From the NCBI GenBank assembly GCA_023142175.1, contig JAGLJX010000201.1, positions 1 through 16,248 on the forward strand: a stretch of 16,248 nucleotides of DNA. The letters run 5' to 3'. The position numbers were made by a program, and so were the translations under genes. Shown one piece after another: positions 1 to 8,086 of this stretch (the stretch's first letter is position 1; every line of letters begins with the position of its first letter). The DNA comes from Emcibacter sp. (GTDB taxonomy: Bacteria > Pseudomonadota > Alphaproteobacteria > Sphingomonadales > Emcibacteraceae). Below the pieces are notes generated by a model. It was not told the origin of the DNA and searched no databases. It was given only the letters and a program-made list of their open reading frames with translations.

Positions 1-1
1 A

Positions 2-601
2 ACGGCGGATGAAAATCATCCTATTAATCCCTTCAATCATTATGGGAAGAGTAAGGCTCAGGCAGAGGATGTATTTACAAAATGGGTCGAGGCGGATGCT
101 GAGCGCAGGCTTGTTGTTATTCGTCCCGCCGTTGTCTTTGGCCCCGGCAATAGAGGGAATGTTTACAATCTCTTTAAACAGGTTTCGAGTGGATTTTTCC
201 CAATGATCGGCAATGGGGAAAACCAGAAATCTATGGGGTATCTTGAGAATATAGCCGGACTACTCAAATGGGGTGGAACTTTGTCTTCTGGCCATCATGT
301 ATTTAATTGGGCAGAAGAACCAAGTCTAACCATGAATGACCTTGTCATGTTTGTAAAAGGATGCATGGGAAAGCCTGAAAAAATTGGAATAAGAATTCCA
401 TACTTCATTGGGGTTATGGGGGGGAGATTCTTTGATTTGATTTCATTCGTGACCAGAAAGAAGTTTAAAATCAGTTATATCAGAGTAAGAAAATTTTGTG
501 AGAATACCAAATTTAGCTCCACCAAAGCACGTGAAGCTGGTTTTAAAGAAAGTGTTACGCTTAAGGATGGCATCAAAACAATGATTGATGCTGAGTTTTA
601 A
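2..601 (+). CDS. NAD-dependent epimerase/dehydratase, 3' part only (cut by window edge)
   Basis: This is the C-terminal 199 residues of an extended short-chain dehydrogenase/reductase sugar epimerase or dehydratase; the 5' end, with the NAD-binding Rossmann motif, lies outside the window. The reading frame is open from base 2. It contains the catalytic YxxxK signature (HYGKSK, Tyr14 and Lys18 of the visible part), followed by the family's RPAVVFGPGNRGN strand and loop and a typical C-terminal substrate domain ending KDGIKTMIDAEF. The family interconverts nucleotide-linked or lipid-linked sugars, so it probably supplies or modifies a sugar for the polysaccharide made by the following genes. 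The exact substrate cannot be read from this fragment. A glycosyltransferase gene follows 30 bp downstream on the same strand, consistent with one operon. An internal ATG at 203 lies in the same frame but is not a sensible start, because the active site is upstream of it. Confidence 0.9.
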   Translation, partial: TADENHPINPFNHYGKSKAQAEDVFTKWVEADAERRLVVIRPAVVFGPGNRGNVYNLFKQVSSGFFPMIGNGENQKSMGYLENIAGLLKWGGTLSSGHHVFNWAEEPSLTMNDLVMFVKGCMGKPEKIGIRIPYFIGVMGGRFFDLISFVTRKKFKISYIRVRKFCENTKFSSTKAREAGFKESVTLKDGIKTMIDAEF

Positions 602-631
602 TTAAAACATATAAATGGCAATGTCTGAAAT

Positions 632-1732
632 ATGAATAATATCATAATGATAAATGTGGGACAGTATTTTAGTGGCGCAGAAAAAATCTTCTTTAATCTT
701 CTAAAAATCATGGAGAAAACACCAAGCGTTATTAAGGTATTTTGCTCAAAAAATATATTATCACATGCTCCGCAGGCTGGAAATAAAACTGACATAGAAG
801 GGGCGAATAAACCACAGGATCTCGTGAGAGCTCTTTTTAAGACATTGTGGCAATATCGCTGGCTGTCTAAAAGAAAAGTTACCATTATTTTAAACAACAA
901 ACGGGCGCTACTACTAAGCCCTTTTATTAAAATAATTTGTGGCTCCTCTGCCCGCACAATTTTTTATGAACATGGATTTCAGCGCAATGTTTATAAGAAA
1001 ACTATGGTTGAACTTATTATTTTTCTGTTCTGTGACAGCTGCATAACGGTTAGTTGCGCGACCAAAAAAGAACACTGGCATATCAATCAGAGAAAAATTT
1101 CTCAAATATATAACGGCCTTCCTGATTTACCTAAAGAAGAAGATAACCCGACGCCTGAAATCGTGAAACATAGTGACCCGGGCGCCTATAAAATTGCTTA
1201 TGTCTCAGCATTTCGCACATGGAAAGGTCAATTGGACTTCCTAAAAATTTTTAGCAAACTATCACAAAAAAACTATACATTATACTATATAGGTGGTGCA
1301 GAAGATTCAGTGAGCGAGAAATATTATGATGAGGTCAAGGCTGAAGTCATTAAACTGAGCCTGACGGATAAAGTTAAGTTTCTTGGATGGGTTGAGAATG
1401 TGGATACAATGCTAGATCAATTTGATTTTATTGCACAATTCTCTTCTGAAGCTGATCCACTGCCAACCTCAATCATCGAGGCTTTCAGACTGGGCGTGCC
1501 TGTGATAGGCTCCGATCTGGGCGGCATACCTGAGATGGTGGATAACCACAAAAATGGTGTGATACTCCCCTTCAATGAAACGACTGATAAAAATGCAGAA
1601 ATATTATCGGACTTTCTAATGAACGCAGATATTGATACCCTCGCTATAAATGCCCGGGAGAAATATCTTAGCCGGTTTAATGCGTTAGTTTACGCCGATA
1701 AAGTTAAAGAAGAGATCTTAAAATGCTCATAA
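632..1732 (+). CDS. GT4-family glycosyltransferase
   Basis: Predicted cytoplasmic retaining glycosyltransferase (GT-B fold, GT4 family) of 366 residues, a normal length. The N-terminal acceptor domain begins MNNIIMINVGQYFSGAEKIF, with the small-residue loop usual after strand 1. The C-terminal donor domain starts near residue 187 (KIAYVSAFRTWKGQLDF) and carries the signature DPLPTSIIEAF (275-285) followed by GVPVIGSDLGGIPEMV, where Asp275 and Glu283 occupy the EX7E positions that contact the nucleotide sugar. It should add one sugar to the undecaprenyl-linked repeat unit; donor and linkage are unknown. The chosen ATG has no clear Shine-Dalgarno sequence. ATG 647 (codon 6) is an alternative, but the longer form keeps the full first beta strand. 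The last 10 bases overlap the next gene, suggesting coupled translation. Confidence 0.9.
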   Translation: MNNIIMINVGQYFSGAEKIFFNLLKIMEKTPSVIKVFCSKNILSHAPQAGNKTDIEGANKPQDLVRALFKTLWQYRWLSKRKVTIILNNKRALLLSPFIKIICGSSARTIFYEHGFQRNVYKKTMVELIIFLFCDSCITVSCATKKEHWHINQRKISQIYNGLPDLPKEEDNPTPEIVKHSDPGAYKIAYVSAFRTWKGQLDFLKIFSKLSQKNYTLYYIGGAEDSVSEKYYDEVKAEVIKLSLTDKVKFLGWVENVDTMLDQFDFIAQFSSEADPLPTSIIEAFRLGVPVIGSDLGGIPEMVDNHKNGVILPFNETTDKNAEILSDFLMNADIDTLAINAREKYLSRFNALVYADKVKEEILKCS

Positions 1733-2826
1733 TTTTTGTAGATGCATTCCCAGCAGTATTTTCGGACAAACTGCCGCTGTTGGATAAGTATTTTAATAAA
1801 GGCTCTATGGCTCCTCGATTGGGTTATAGTGTAAACCTGCACGCCGAAATTTTTTCAGGGAAGACACCGTTAGAGTTGGGTTATTTAGGTGAATTCGCAT
1901 GGAACGGGCTTGAAAAGGGCCGCGCAAATAAACAATCCTTATTTGAAAAAGCGATCTCAATATTCGCCAGAGGCAAGTTATTTCGTTTGGTTAGGCTGTT
2001 TCAAAACAAGATATTTAAGATGAATTTGGCATATATTCCCAGCGCCATGACACCTTACTTTAAGCGAATAGGGAAATATCCTTTAACTGATTTTGAGCCG
2101 GAAACCTTCCTTAAGACGAAAAATTTTTCATGTTTTATTGCAGATAGTATTAAAGAAGGTTTCTTCAAACGTGATGAAATGGCCTTTGATAACACTATGA
2201 AACATCTGAATGATGATAGCCCAAATAAAAATGTTTTCGTAAGTTTATGTGGCTTCGACGGTCTTTGTCATGATTTTGGTGCAAACGCAGATGAGACGGC
2301 CAAGAAAATTAGCTGGCTCGACACAGCGATAGAAACGCTAACCGTCAAATATGGTGATCTTTACCCGAATGAGGACATTGTAATCCTTTCAGATCATGGG
2401 ATTTCTGATGCTGAGAATGAGATTAAAATTATCTGGCCTGATCATATTGCAAAGCGCATAGGGAAAGATTTATTTTACTTTATGGATTCACTATATCTCC
2501 ATGTCTGGTGTGAGGATGATGCGCTTTTGAATGAAGTAAATCTATATTTATCTGATGTGGGTGGTGTCGATATCTTAGACGCTGACTATAGAAAAAAATA
2601 TGATGTTTCAGACAAAATGTTCGGCAATATCATGGCACTTTGTCAGGATCATTTCTGCTTTAACCCTAATTTCTTTGGATTTAGGAAATTAAAATCATAT
2701 CATGGCTACAAACCCCACTATCCTAATAGCCAGTGTATATTTTATAGTAAAAGCAATGACACGCCACCAGTGGACACGCTATCTGCCTACGATTGGTTTA
2801 TGACACGGCTCTCCAATGTCAATTAG
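1723..2826 (+). CDS. Alkaline phosphatase superfamily protein (nucleotide pyrophosphatase/phosphodiesterase-like), cytoplasmic
   Basis: Protein of 367 residues with the metal-site layout of the alkaline phosphatase superfamily, closest by eye to type I phosphodiesterases/nucleotide pyrophosphatases. Asp7 in the first strand (IIFVDAFP) fits a metal ligand. Ser36 in GYSVNLHAEIFSGKTP aligns with the nucleophile Ser/Thr of the family pattern that ends in a G-x-x-P turn. DGLCH (Asp179, His183) matches the DxxxH ligand pair, SDHG (Asp224, His225) is the next pair, and His327 or His332 could be the last ligand. It has no signal peptide or membrane segment, so it should act in the cytoplasm. It overlaps the preceding glycosyltransferase by 10 bp, with a purine-rich AGAAGAGA about 10 bases before the ATG. 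Possible roles are hydrolysis or transfer on a nucleotide sugar or phosphodiester-decorated intermediate. The fold assignment is fairly secure; the substrate is unknown. Confidence 0.75.
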   Translation: MLIIFVDAFPAVFSDKLPLLDKYFNKGSMAPRLGYSVNLHAEIFSGKTPLELGYLGEFAWNGLEKGRANKQSLFEKAISIFARGKLFRLVRLFQNKIFKMNLAYIPSAMTPYFKRIGKYPLTDFEPETFLKTKNFSCFIADSIKEGFFKRDEMAFDNTMKHLNDDSPNKNVFVSLCGFDGLCHDFGANADETAKKISWLDTAIETLTVKYGDLYPNEDIVILSDHGISDAENEIKIIWPDHIAKRIGKDLFYFMDSLYLHVWCEDDALLNEVNLYLSDVGGVDILDADYRKKYDVSDKMFGNIMALCQDHFCFNPNFFGFRKLKSYHGYKPHYPNSQCIFYSKSNDTPPVDTLSAYDWFMTRLSNVN

Positions 2827-2846
2827 AATGAGCAATTAGGAATGAT

Positions 2847-4016
2847 ATGCCGTTTCTTTTTTCCATAGTTCATTTTTCACTATACACCCTTCTGATATGG
2901 TGCGTGTTTCGGCTTAAGAGAGAGCAAAAACATATAATTATCATACCCAGTTTGATAATATTCCTGCTGTTATTCTTATTTCAACTCTACCTTCGACAAT
3001 TATGGCATAGCAATTATTTCGTCTATTCACAATCAGGTGATGATTACAGATATTATCTGAAGTTGATCAATTTTGGGGAAATAATACAATTCGGAGATTA
3101 TAAAAATATATTTTATGATCTTTGGCCATCGTTCCTGAGCACAATTAATATTTTTGATAAGCCGTTAATTTCGGGCTACATCATCAATATATTATTTGTC
3201 ACTGGCAATTGTGTTTTACTCTATAAAATATGTAAAAAAATGGAGAGTAGCAAAGCTGGTATAATAGCTCTTGTAACTTACTTATTGTCTCTTCAGGTTA
3301 GCTTCTGGTCATCTTCTTTATACAAAGATACTTTTTTAAGTTTTTTGGTATGTATCTCAGCCTATCTTTACATACATAATCGGGATAAATCGACAACGAT
3401 CTTCATAGCTATGATGGCTGTAATCCGCATCGCCTACTCTGCCTTGGTCGCAGCTGTTCTTATCCGGAAAAAATCAATAATATTATTACTTTTACCCTTG
3501 GTGGCTGTCGCTTTCGTTACATTGGATGTGGCCGATCTCTTTAATCTGTATTTCAGGGAAGCGCGATTAGAGGTTGTTTTCGCGACAATGCCTGTTCAAA
3601 CATCTAATATTTTTCTTCAATTGACTATATTACTTACCGTTGGATTGATGGGGGTATTATTAACCCCCTATTATCTGGGAGAAACGACAGGTGATATTTT
3701 TAAATATAGCTGGTTGGCGTTATCCCACGGTATAATATTGGCAATTTTTGTTAAATCAGTCGTAGTTGGGTCTTTCTTGCAATTATTTAAATCGAAAGAT
3801 ACGCGTGGCCTGTTGATAATGGTGCTTGCTTATATGTCCGTATTGGCAATCTCAGGTTTGTTTCTGACACTGAGGCATTTTTATTCTTTATACCCCCTGA
3901 TTATTATTTTGTTTTCTTTAACTTTGGTCAGAAATAAAACTGCTGGGCAATTTATGACAATAATATTGTCGGCAATGGCTTTCGCATGCCTTAATATATA
4001 TATGTTTCTAACTTAA
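2847..4016 (+). CDS. Polytopic membrane protein, candidate Wzy polysaccharide polymerase (or GT-C enzyme)
   Basis: Very hydrophobic protein of 389 residues with about 11-12 predicted membrane segments (for example around 5-20, 31-49, 108-126, 135-152, 161-178, 184-227, 255-274, 321-340, 345-360 and 367-388). After the second segment lies a polar stretch with GDDYRYY (64-70). A SLYKDTF motif (157-163) precedes a membrane helix, and there is an Arg-His pair at 343-344 with Pro350 in the penultimate helix. Such features recur in bacterial repeat-unit polymerases and GT-C membrane glycosyltransferases. Wzy proteins are too divergent to name by similarity, but a repeat-unit polymerase is expected in a locus with Wzx-like and Wzz-like proteins, and this is the only other polytopic protein here. 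AGGA five bases upstream supports the ATG at 2847. An out-of-frame ATG at 2843 is ignored. Confidence 0.6.
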   Translation: MPFLFSIVHFSLYTLLIWCVFRLKREQKHIIIIPSLIIFLLLFLFQLYLRQLWHSNYFVYSQSGDDYRYYLKLINFGEIIQFGDYKNIFYDLWPSFLSTINIFDKPLISGYIINILFVTGNCVLLYKICKKMESSKAGIIALVTYLLSLQVSFWSSSLYKDTFLSFLVCISAYLYIHNRDKSTTIFIAMMAVIRIAYSALVAAVLIRKKSIILLLLPLVAVAFVTLDVADLFNLYFREARLEVVFATMPVQTSNIFLQLTILLTVGLMGVLLTPYYLGETTGDIFKYSWLALSHGIILAIFVKSVVVGSFLQLFKSKDTRGLLIMVLAYMSVLAISGLFLTLRHFYSLYPLIIILFSLTLVRNKTAGQFMTIILSAMAFACLNIYMFLT

Positions 4017-4048
4017 TTAATCCGTGACGGGCTTTGGAAGTCAAAAAT

Positions 4049-4924
4049 ATGCGTTTATCTGAAAAAATTGAATCGCTAAGTGATTTTAAGGGGCAGATAA
4101 TATGTCTTGGCAGTGTAGCCAGAGACGAGTATCGATATACGATTGATGAAACCTCCAAAAAACGCGTGATGATCTCTGATATCGAATTAGCACTGGTAAG
4201 CATTCTCCCATTTATAAATACCCGCCATTATGTGGATATCATTCACGATGCTATTTCTGGTGAGTATGATATCAAAAAATCAGAGATTGAGGTCTGGCCG
4301 CTGTCCAGACTACGTTATCATTTTACAAACAGCATGATATTATTTGAGGCAAAGGCCGCTAAACTTGGCGGTGAGAAATTGAATTTAGCTATTGAAGCTT
4401 ATAAAAAGTCCAAAAATTTCTCTATCGAGCAAAATAGAATCCTTTTAAACAGGTTCATTGATTTGCATGAATTCAGAAAATCTATAACGGATGAGGATAA
4501 GTTAAGAAAAGCACTCAGGAAGGCTTCCAGAGACTTGGTTATGTATATTTCGATGATTAAAGGAAATTATTTACCTTCACATAATCGGCGTCTGGAATGG
4601 TTCAAAGGTTTAAAGAACGATACATATTCAGTTTTCCACAACTGTTTATTTGAAGATAAAATGCCGGCTTTTCAATTATTGGAAGATATCAATAACTTCA
4701 TATTAACTGAAATATCCGGGCGCCTTAAAACCAATAAATTCTTCGTATATGGGCAAGTTGAGCACCAGTTTAGATCGCTATTATCCAGATTACTCATGAA
4801 GCCTGTCCCTAATTTTTTTGATAGCGAAAACCCCTTTTATACTGATTTAGATAAGTTTTATTTGATGAATAAAGGTCAAAAATACTATAGTTACTTACAA
4901 AAATACCCCACTCAACATGAATAA
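4049..4924 (+). CDS. Polymerase-beta-fold nucleotidyltransferase-like protein
   Basis: Soluble protein of 291 residues. The N-terminal 90 residues carry the minimal signature of the DNA polymerase beta-type nucleotidyltransferase superfamily: LGSVARDE (20-27, the GS-x-x-R-x-E pattern), then SDIEL (43-47, giving Asp44 and Glu46 as metal ligands). EIEVWPLSRL (79-88) provides a third acidic residue (Glu79 or Glu81) in the next strand. The remainder is helical and resembles the C-terminal helical halves of kanamycin-nucleotidyltransferase-like proteins. Family members transfer a nucleotide monophosphate to a small molecule, protein or RNA; the acceptor here is unknown. The start was set at ATG 4049 because GGAAG at 4036-4040 lies 8 bases upstream. 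An in-frame TTG at 4034 would add only five residues and would overlap that ribosome-binding site. It sits between the Wzy candidate and galE on the same strand. Confidence 0.6.
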   Translation: MRLSEKIESLSDFKGQIICLGSVARDEYRYTIDETSKKRVMISDIELALVSILPFINTRHYVDIIHDAISGEYDIKKSEIEVWPLSRLRYHFTNSMILFEAKAAKLGGEKLNLAIEAYKKSKNFSIEQNRILLNRFIDLHEFRKSITDEDKLRKALRKASRDLVMYISMIKGNYLPSHNRRLEWFKGLKNDTYSVFHNCLFEDKMPAFQLLEDINNFILTEISGRLKTNKFFVYGQVEHQFRSLLSRLLMKPVPNFFDSENPFYTDLDKFYLMNKGQKYYSYLQKYPTQHE

Positions 4925-4948
4925 GTCATAGAAAAAGAGAAATAATAT

Positions 4949-5926
4949 ATGTCTAAATCAAAAATACTGGTGTGTGGCGGCGCGGGATATATCGGCTCTC
5001 ATATGGTGCGAATATTATCTAAACAGGGTTACGATGTCGTAACCTTTGATAATTTATCCACAGGATTTGCAGATTCCGTGAAATACGGCGAATTGGTGGT
5101 TGGTGATTTACTCAATAAACAAGATTTGCACCGTCTTTTTTCCTCCCACAATTTTGATGCCGTGATGCATTTTGCGGCCTTCTCACAGGTGGGGGAATCT
5201 GTTATTGACCCGTCACGTTATTACAATAACAATATCATTGGCACCTTAAATCTTTTGGAAGCGATGCGAACATCCGGCGTAACTAAATTTGTCTTTTCAT
5301 CCACCGCCGCAGTTTATGGCATCCCTGAAGCGGATTATATTTATGAGAACTCTCCTACTATTCCCATAAATCCATACGGCTATAGTAAGTTGATGATAGA
5401 AAATATATTAACTGATTATGCCAAAGCCTATAATTTCCGATCCGTGCGTTTTAGGTACTTCAATGCAGCCGGTGCCGATGAAAGTGGTGAGATTGGGGAG
5501 AGGCACGACCCAGAAACCCATTTAATTCCAATAATTCTGAAGTCCATCCTAAAGGGGGACTGCCAGATGAATATTTTTGGAGATGATTACCCAACAGCCG
5601 ATGGTACATGTGTTAGGGATTATATCCATGTGAATGATATATGCCGCGCCCATTTACTTGGTTTACAGTTACTTGATCGACAGGAAGGCTCTATGGTATT
5701 CAATTTAGGGCAGGGTCAAGGATATTCTGTTTTAGAGATTATAATGGCTATTGAGAAAATAACCTGCCTAAAAGTGCCATATAAAATTTCAGAGCGCCGA
5801 GCAGGAGATCCACCACGTCTGGTAGCAGATGCCGCCCATGCTAAGGATAAATTAGGCTGGTCGCCCGAACAGTCATCCATAGAAAATATTATAGAGACCG
5901 CATGGCATTGGCATAAGGGCAATTGA
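4949..5926 (+). CDS. galE: UDP-glucose 4-epimerase GalE
   Basis: Full-length 325-residue extended SDR enzyme that interconverts UDP-glucose and UDP-galactose (some members also the N-acetyl forms) in the cytoplasm. The NAD-binding motif GGAGYIGSH is at 10-18. FSSTAAVYG (116-124) and PYGYSK (142-147) supply the Ser/Thr and Tyr143-Lys147 catalytic set. The GalE-typical stretches RYFNAAGADESG (169-180), HLIPIILK and ADGTCVRDYIHV (217-228) are intact, and the C-terminus ends with the usual GDPPRLVAD and LGW elements. This is one of the most recognisable genes in the window. It probably supplies a galactose-type donor for the polysaccharide. It starts 24 bp after the nucleotidyltransferase-like gene, with a purine-rich AAAAGAGAAA upstream, and should share its transcript. 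Confidence 0.96.
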   Translation: MSKSKILVCGGAGYIGSHMVRILSKQGYDVVTFDNLSTGFADSVKYGELVVGDLLNKQDLHRLFSSHNFDAVMHFAAFSQVGESVIDPSRYYNNNIIGTLNLLEAMRTSGVTKFVFSSTAAVYGIPEADYIYENSPTIPINPYGYSKLMIENILTDYAKAYNFRSVRFRYFNAAGADESGEIGERHDPETHLIPIILKSILKGDCQMNIFGDDYPTADGTCVRDYIHVNDICRAHLLGLQLLDRQEGSMVFNLGQGQGYSVLEIIMAIEKITCLKVPYKISERRAGDPPRLVADAAHAKDKLGWSPEQSSIENIIETAWHWHKGN

Positions 5927-5985
5927 CCAGAGTAACTAATAATAGTAAATGTTAATTTGTTGACGATATTAACCGAGATAAAACC

Positions 5986-6918
5986 ATGTCATTAGAAACA
6001 AACACTAAAATAAATGAAGAAGAAAATAACGCAGAAATAGATCTTAAGAAACTTATTCAATTTTCAATTCTTCATAAAAAAATATTCTTTTTTATTCCAT
6101 TAGTTTTTCTGATGTTTGCCCTCATCTATACCCACATCGTAGAACATAAATATACAATATCTATGGATCTCACAGCGGTGCAGGGACAAGGCGGAGCAGA
6201 CTTAGGCAAGCTGAGTGGTGTGGCTGATATAGCTGGAATCGATTTACCTTTTGGAAAAACAGAAAGCCAGTTTGAACTTTTCCTCAAGGAATTAAACGGT
6301 TTTGGTGCATCAAATTCATTGTCCAAAGATAAAGAGTTGATGTCGAGGGTATTTCATAAAAAATGGGATTCCGAGAAAAAAGAATGGATCAAGCCCTCTG
6401 GAATAATTCAGTCAGTTAAAAATTTGATTAAAAAAATATTGGGCATACCCGTTCTGCCTTGGACGGAGCCATCCGAAGGTCATATGAGAAAATACCTGAA
6501 GGAGGAGCTGATTATTTTGCACACAAATGATAATCCGGTAACAAGGATTCAAGTGCAGATGCAAGACAAGGAGCTTGGGGCATATATTCTGCGGGCGTTA
6601 CATAAAGACGTGGATGATTCCTTAAAAACAAGATCATTTACCCGCGCCAGCGCATATATAGAACATCTAAGAACACAATTAATTACCACCCGTATATCTG
6701 ATTACAGGACGTCATTAATCTCTGCGTTGTCACAGCAGGAAAAATTCAAAATGATGGCGAGTTCCGGTTTACCCTATGCGGCAGAAATTCTTGGGGAACC
6801 TAACGCCTCCTTAACTCCAACGAACCCCAATGTTATATTAATCTTACTTTTAAGTATAATTTTCGGGTTTGTAGCCAGTTGTATGAACGTCTATTTCCTA
6901 TTTGTTTTAAAAAATTAA
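5986..6918 (+). CDS. Wzz-type polysaccharide chain-length regulator
   Basis: Inner-membrane co-polymerase of 310 residues with the standard Wzz topology. A short cytoplasmic N-terminus contains EIDLKKLIQF (17-26), a typical entry to this domain, followed by transmembrane helix 1 (about 33-50) and a long periplasmic domain with helical segments around 190-260. A proline-containing SLTPTNPN precedes transmembrane helix 2 (about 283-306), which has a Gly in its centre (IIFGFVAS). The protein ends at that helix, so there is no fused tyrosine kinase domain as in Wzc-type proteins. It should set polymer length together with the Wzy enzyme. The gap to galE is 59 bp with only a weak GAGAT before the start. 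A 108-bp gap containing an inverted repeat follows. Confidence 0.87.
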   Translation: MSLETNTKINEEENNAEIDLKKLIQFSILHKKIFFFIPLVFLMFALIYTHIVEHKYTISMDLTAVQGQGGADLGKLSGVADIAGIDLPFGKTESQFELFLKELNGFGASNSLSKDKELMSRVFHKKWDSEKKEWIKPSGIIQSVKNLIKKILGIPVLPWTEPSEGHMRKYLKEELIILHTNDNPVTRIQVQMQDKELGAYILRALHKDVDDSLKTRSFTRASAYIEHLRTQLITTRISDYRTSLISALSQQEKFKMMASSGLPYAAEILGEPNASLTPTNPNVILILLLSIIFGFVASCMNVYFLFVLKN

Positions 6919-6962
6919 TCATTGAGTTTTCATCCAAGGGCATCAAATTAAAGTTAGTAATA

Positions 6963-6982
6963 TTCAGAAATATGTTTCTGAA
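6963..6982. repeat. Perfect 8-bp inverted repeat (hairpin) between wzz-like gene and glycosyltransferase
   Basis: TTCAGAAA (6963-6970) and TTTCTGAA (6975-6982) can pair perfectly around the four-base loop TATG. It lies 45 bp after the chain-length gene and 44 bp before the next start. No T-run follows, so it does not look like a classic intrinsic terminator. A 10-bp palindrome, ATCAATTGAT, occurs just downstream at 6987-6996. It could be an RNA processing or stability element, or chance in AT-rich DNA. Confidence 0.4.
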
Positions 6983-7026
6983 AAGCATCAATTGATTAAG
7001 TGTCTCAATAAGGTCGGGAATATTTC

Positions 7027-8055
7027 TTGTTCAAAAATAAAATAACCATTATGTATCTTGGACATAAAGCTGCGGGACCTGGACTAGCTTACGCATGGGC
7101 GCATATATTTTCAAAAGATTCCAAATTATCCGGCTGTATTTTATCAAAAGAGAATACACTAAAATCATTATTTGATATTTTTAAAACGGATTATTGGGAT
7201 ATACCCACCAATATGGTCGGCATGCTTAATATAGGTATGCTATATGCATTTTTTAGGAAAATATGCAGGCTATCCCCCGATACAGACATATTCATACCAA
7301 TGCACCACCCGCTTTCCGTTTTAGCGATGCCTTTTTTAAGTGCGCGAAAAATCCCCGTCCATAGTGTAATCCATGATGTGCGCCCCCATAGCGGCGGGAA
7401 ATCACTGATTACTAAACTTGCTAATATCATCATTGTCAAATTTTCTACTTCGGTCATTTGCCATTCTCAAAATCAATATGACTTAGCCTTAAAATATTAC
7501 CCTGAATACAGTGATAAAATGGCGCTGATTGAACACCCCCCCTTTCATCATTTCTCCAGAATAACACCCGATGAAGAATTGAATACCAAACTCATCAATG
7601 AAAGAAAAAACAAAGTATCTATATGTTTCTTTGGTCGTTTAGAGTTTTATAAGGGCCTACATCGCCTACAGATGCTCCATGAAGGCTTGGTTGCGGCGGG
7701 CATAAGGGATGACGTTACTTTATGGCTTTTCGGCTCAGGAGAGCTTGGAAAATTAGATGCTGATATATTCGACGTATGCCTGAACAGATATATTTCTGAG
7801 GAAGAAATACTTGCGATATTTACCAACACAGACTATCTGCTGTTACCCTATACTGAGGGAACCCAGTCTGGAATTTTATATATTTCCCAAGTTGTTAATC
7901 CCGATATGGTCTCACTGGCATCACCAATACCTACTTTTTTAGAAATAGCGGATGAAACATTATTAGTCGCTGACACAACCAGTGATGAAAGCTACATAGA
8001 CCTGATAATTGAAACAACAAAAAACCACCTATCAAGTGTCGATGAAAAAGTATGA
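7027..8055 (+). CDS. GT4-family glycosyltransferase (TTG start)
   Basis: Predicted cytoplasmic GT-B glycosyltransferase of 342 residues. The N-terminus KITIMYLGHKAAGPGLAYAW is the first beta strand and acceptor loop. The donor domain begins near 196 with VSICFFGRLEFYKGLHRL, then LWLFGSGEL (232-240) and LPYTEGTQSGIL (273-284). Glu277 sits at the first EX7E position; the second Glu is not conserved, as in other GT4 proteins with a TQSG motif. The start is TTG at 7027. It has GGGA at 7016-7019 seven bases upstream, while the first ATG (7051) lacks a ribosome-binding site and would delete half of strand 1. It should add a sugar to the lipid-linked repeat unit; donor unknown. The uridine-kinase-like gene follows 31 bp later. 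Confidence 0.85.
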   Translation: MFKNKITIMYLGHKAAGPGLAYAWAHIFSKDSKLSGCILSKENTLKSLFDIFKTDYWDIPTNMVGMLNIGMLYAFFRKICRLSPDTDIFIPMHHPLSVLAMPFLSARKIPVHSVIHDVRPHSGGKSLITKLANIIIVKFSTSVICHSQNQYDLALKYYPEYSDKMALIEHPPFHHFSRITPDEELNTKLINERKNKVSICFFGRLEFYKGLHRLQMLHEGLVAAGIRDDVTLWLFGSGELGKLDADIFDVCLNRYISEEEILAIFTNTDYLLLPYTEGTQSGILYISQVVNPDMVSLASPIPTFLEIADETLLVADTTSDESYIDLIIETTKNHLSSVDEKV

Positions 8056-8086
8056 TAATATATATGTGGGACTGTAAGGGCTGGCG

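Noticed and set aside
9..206. 65-codon open frame on the plus strand
   Set aside because: It overlaps, in another frame, the epimerase fragment that carries the YxxxK motif from base 2.
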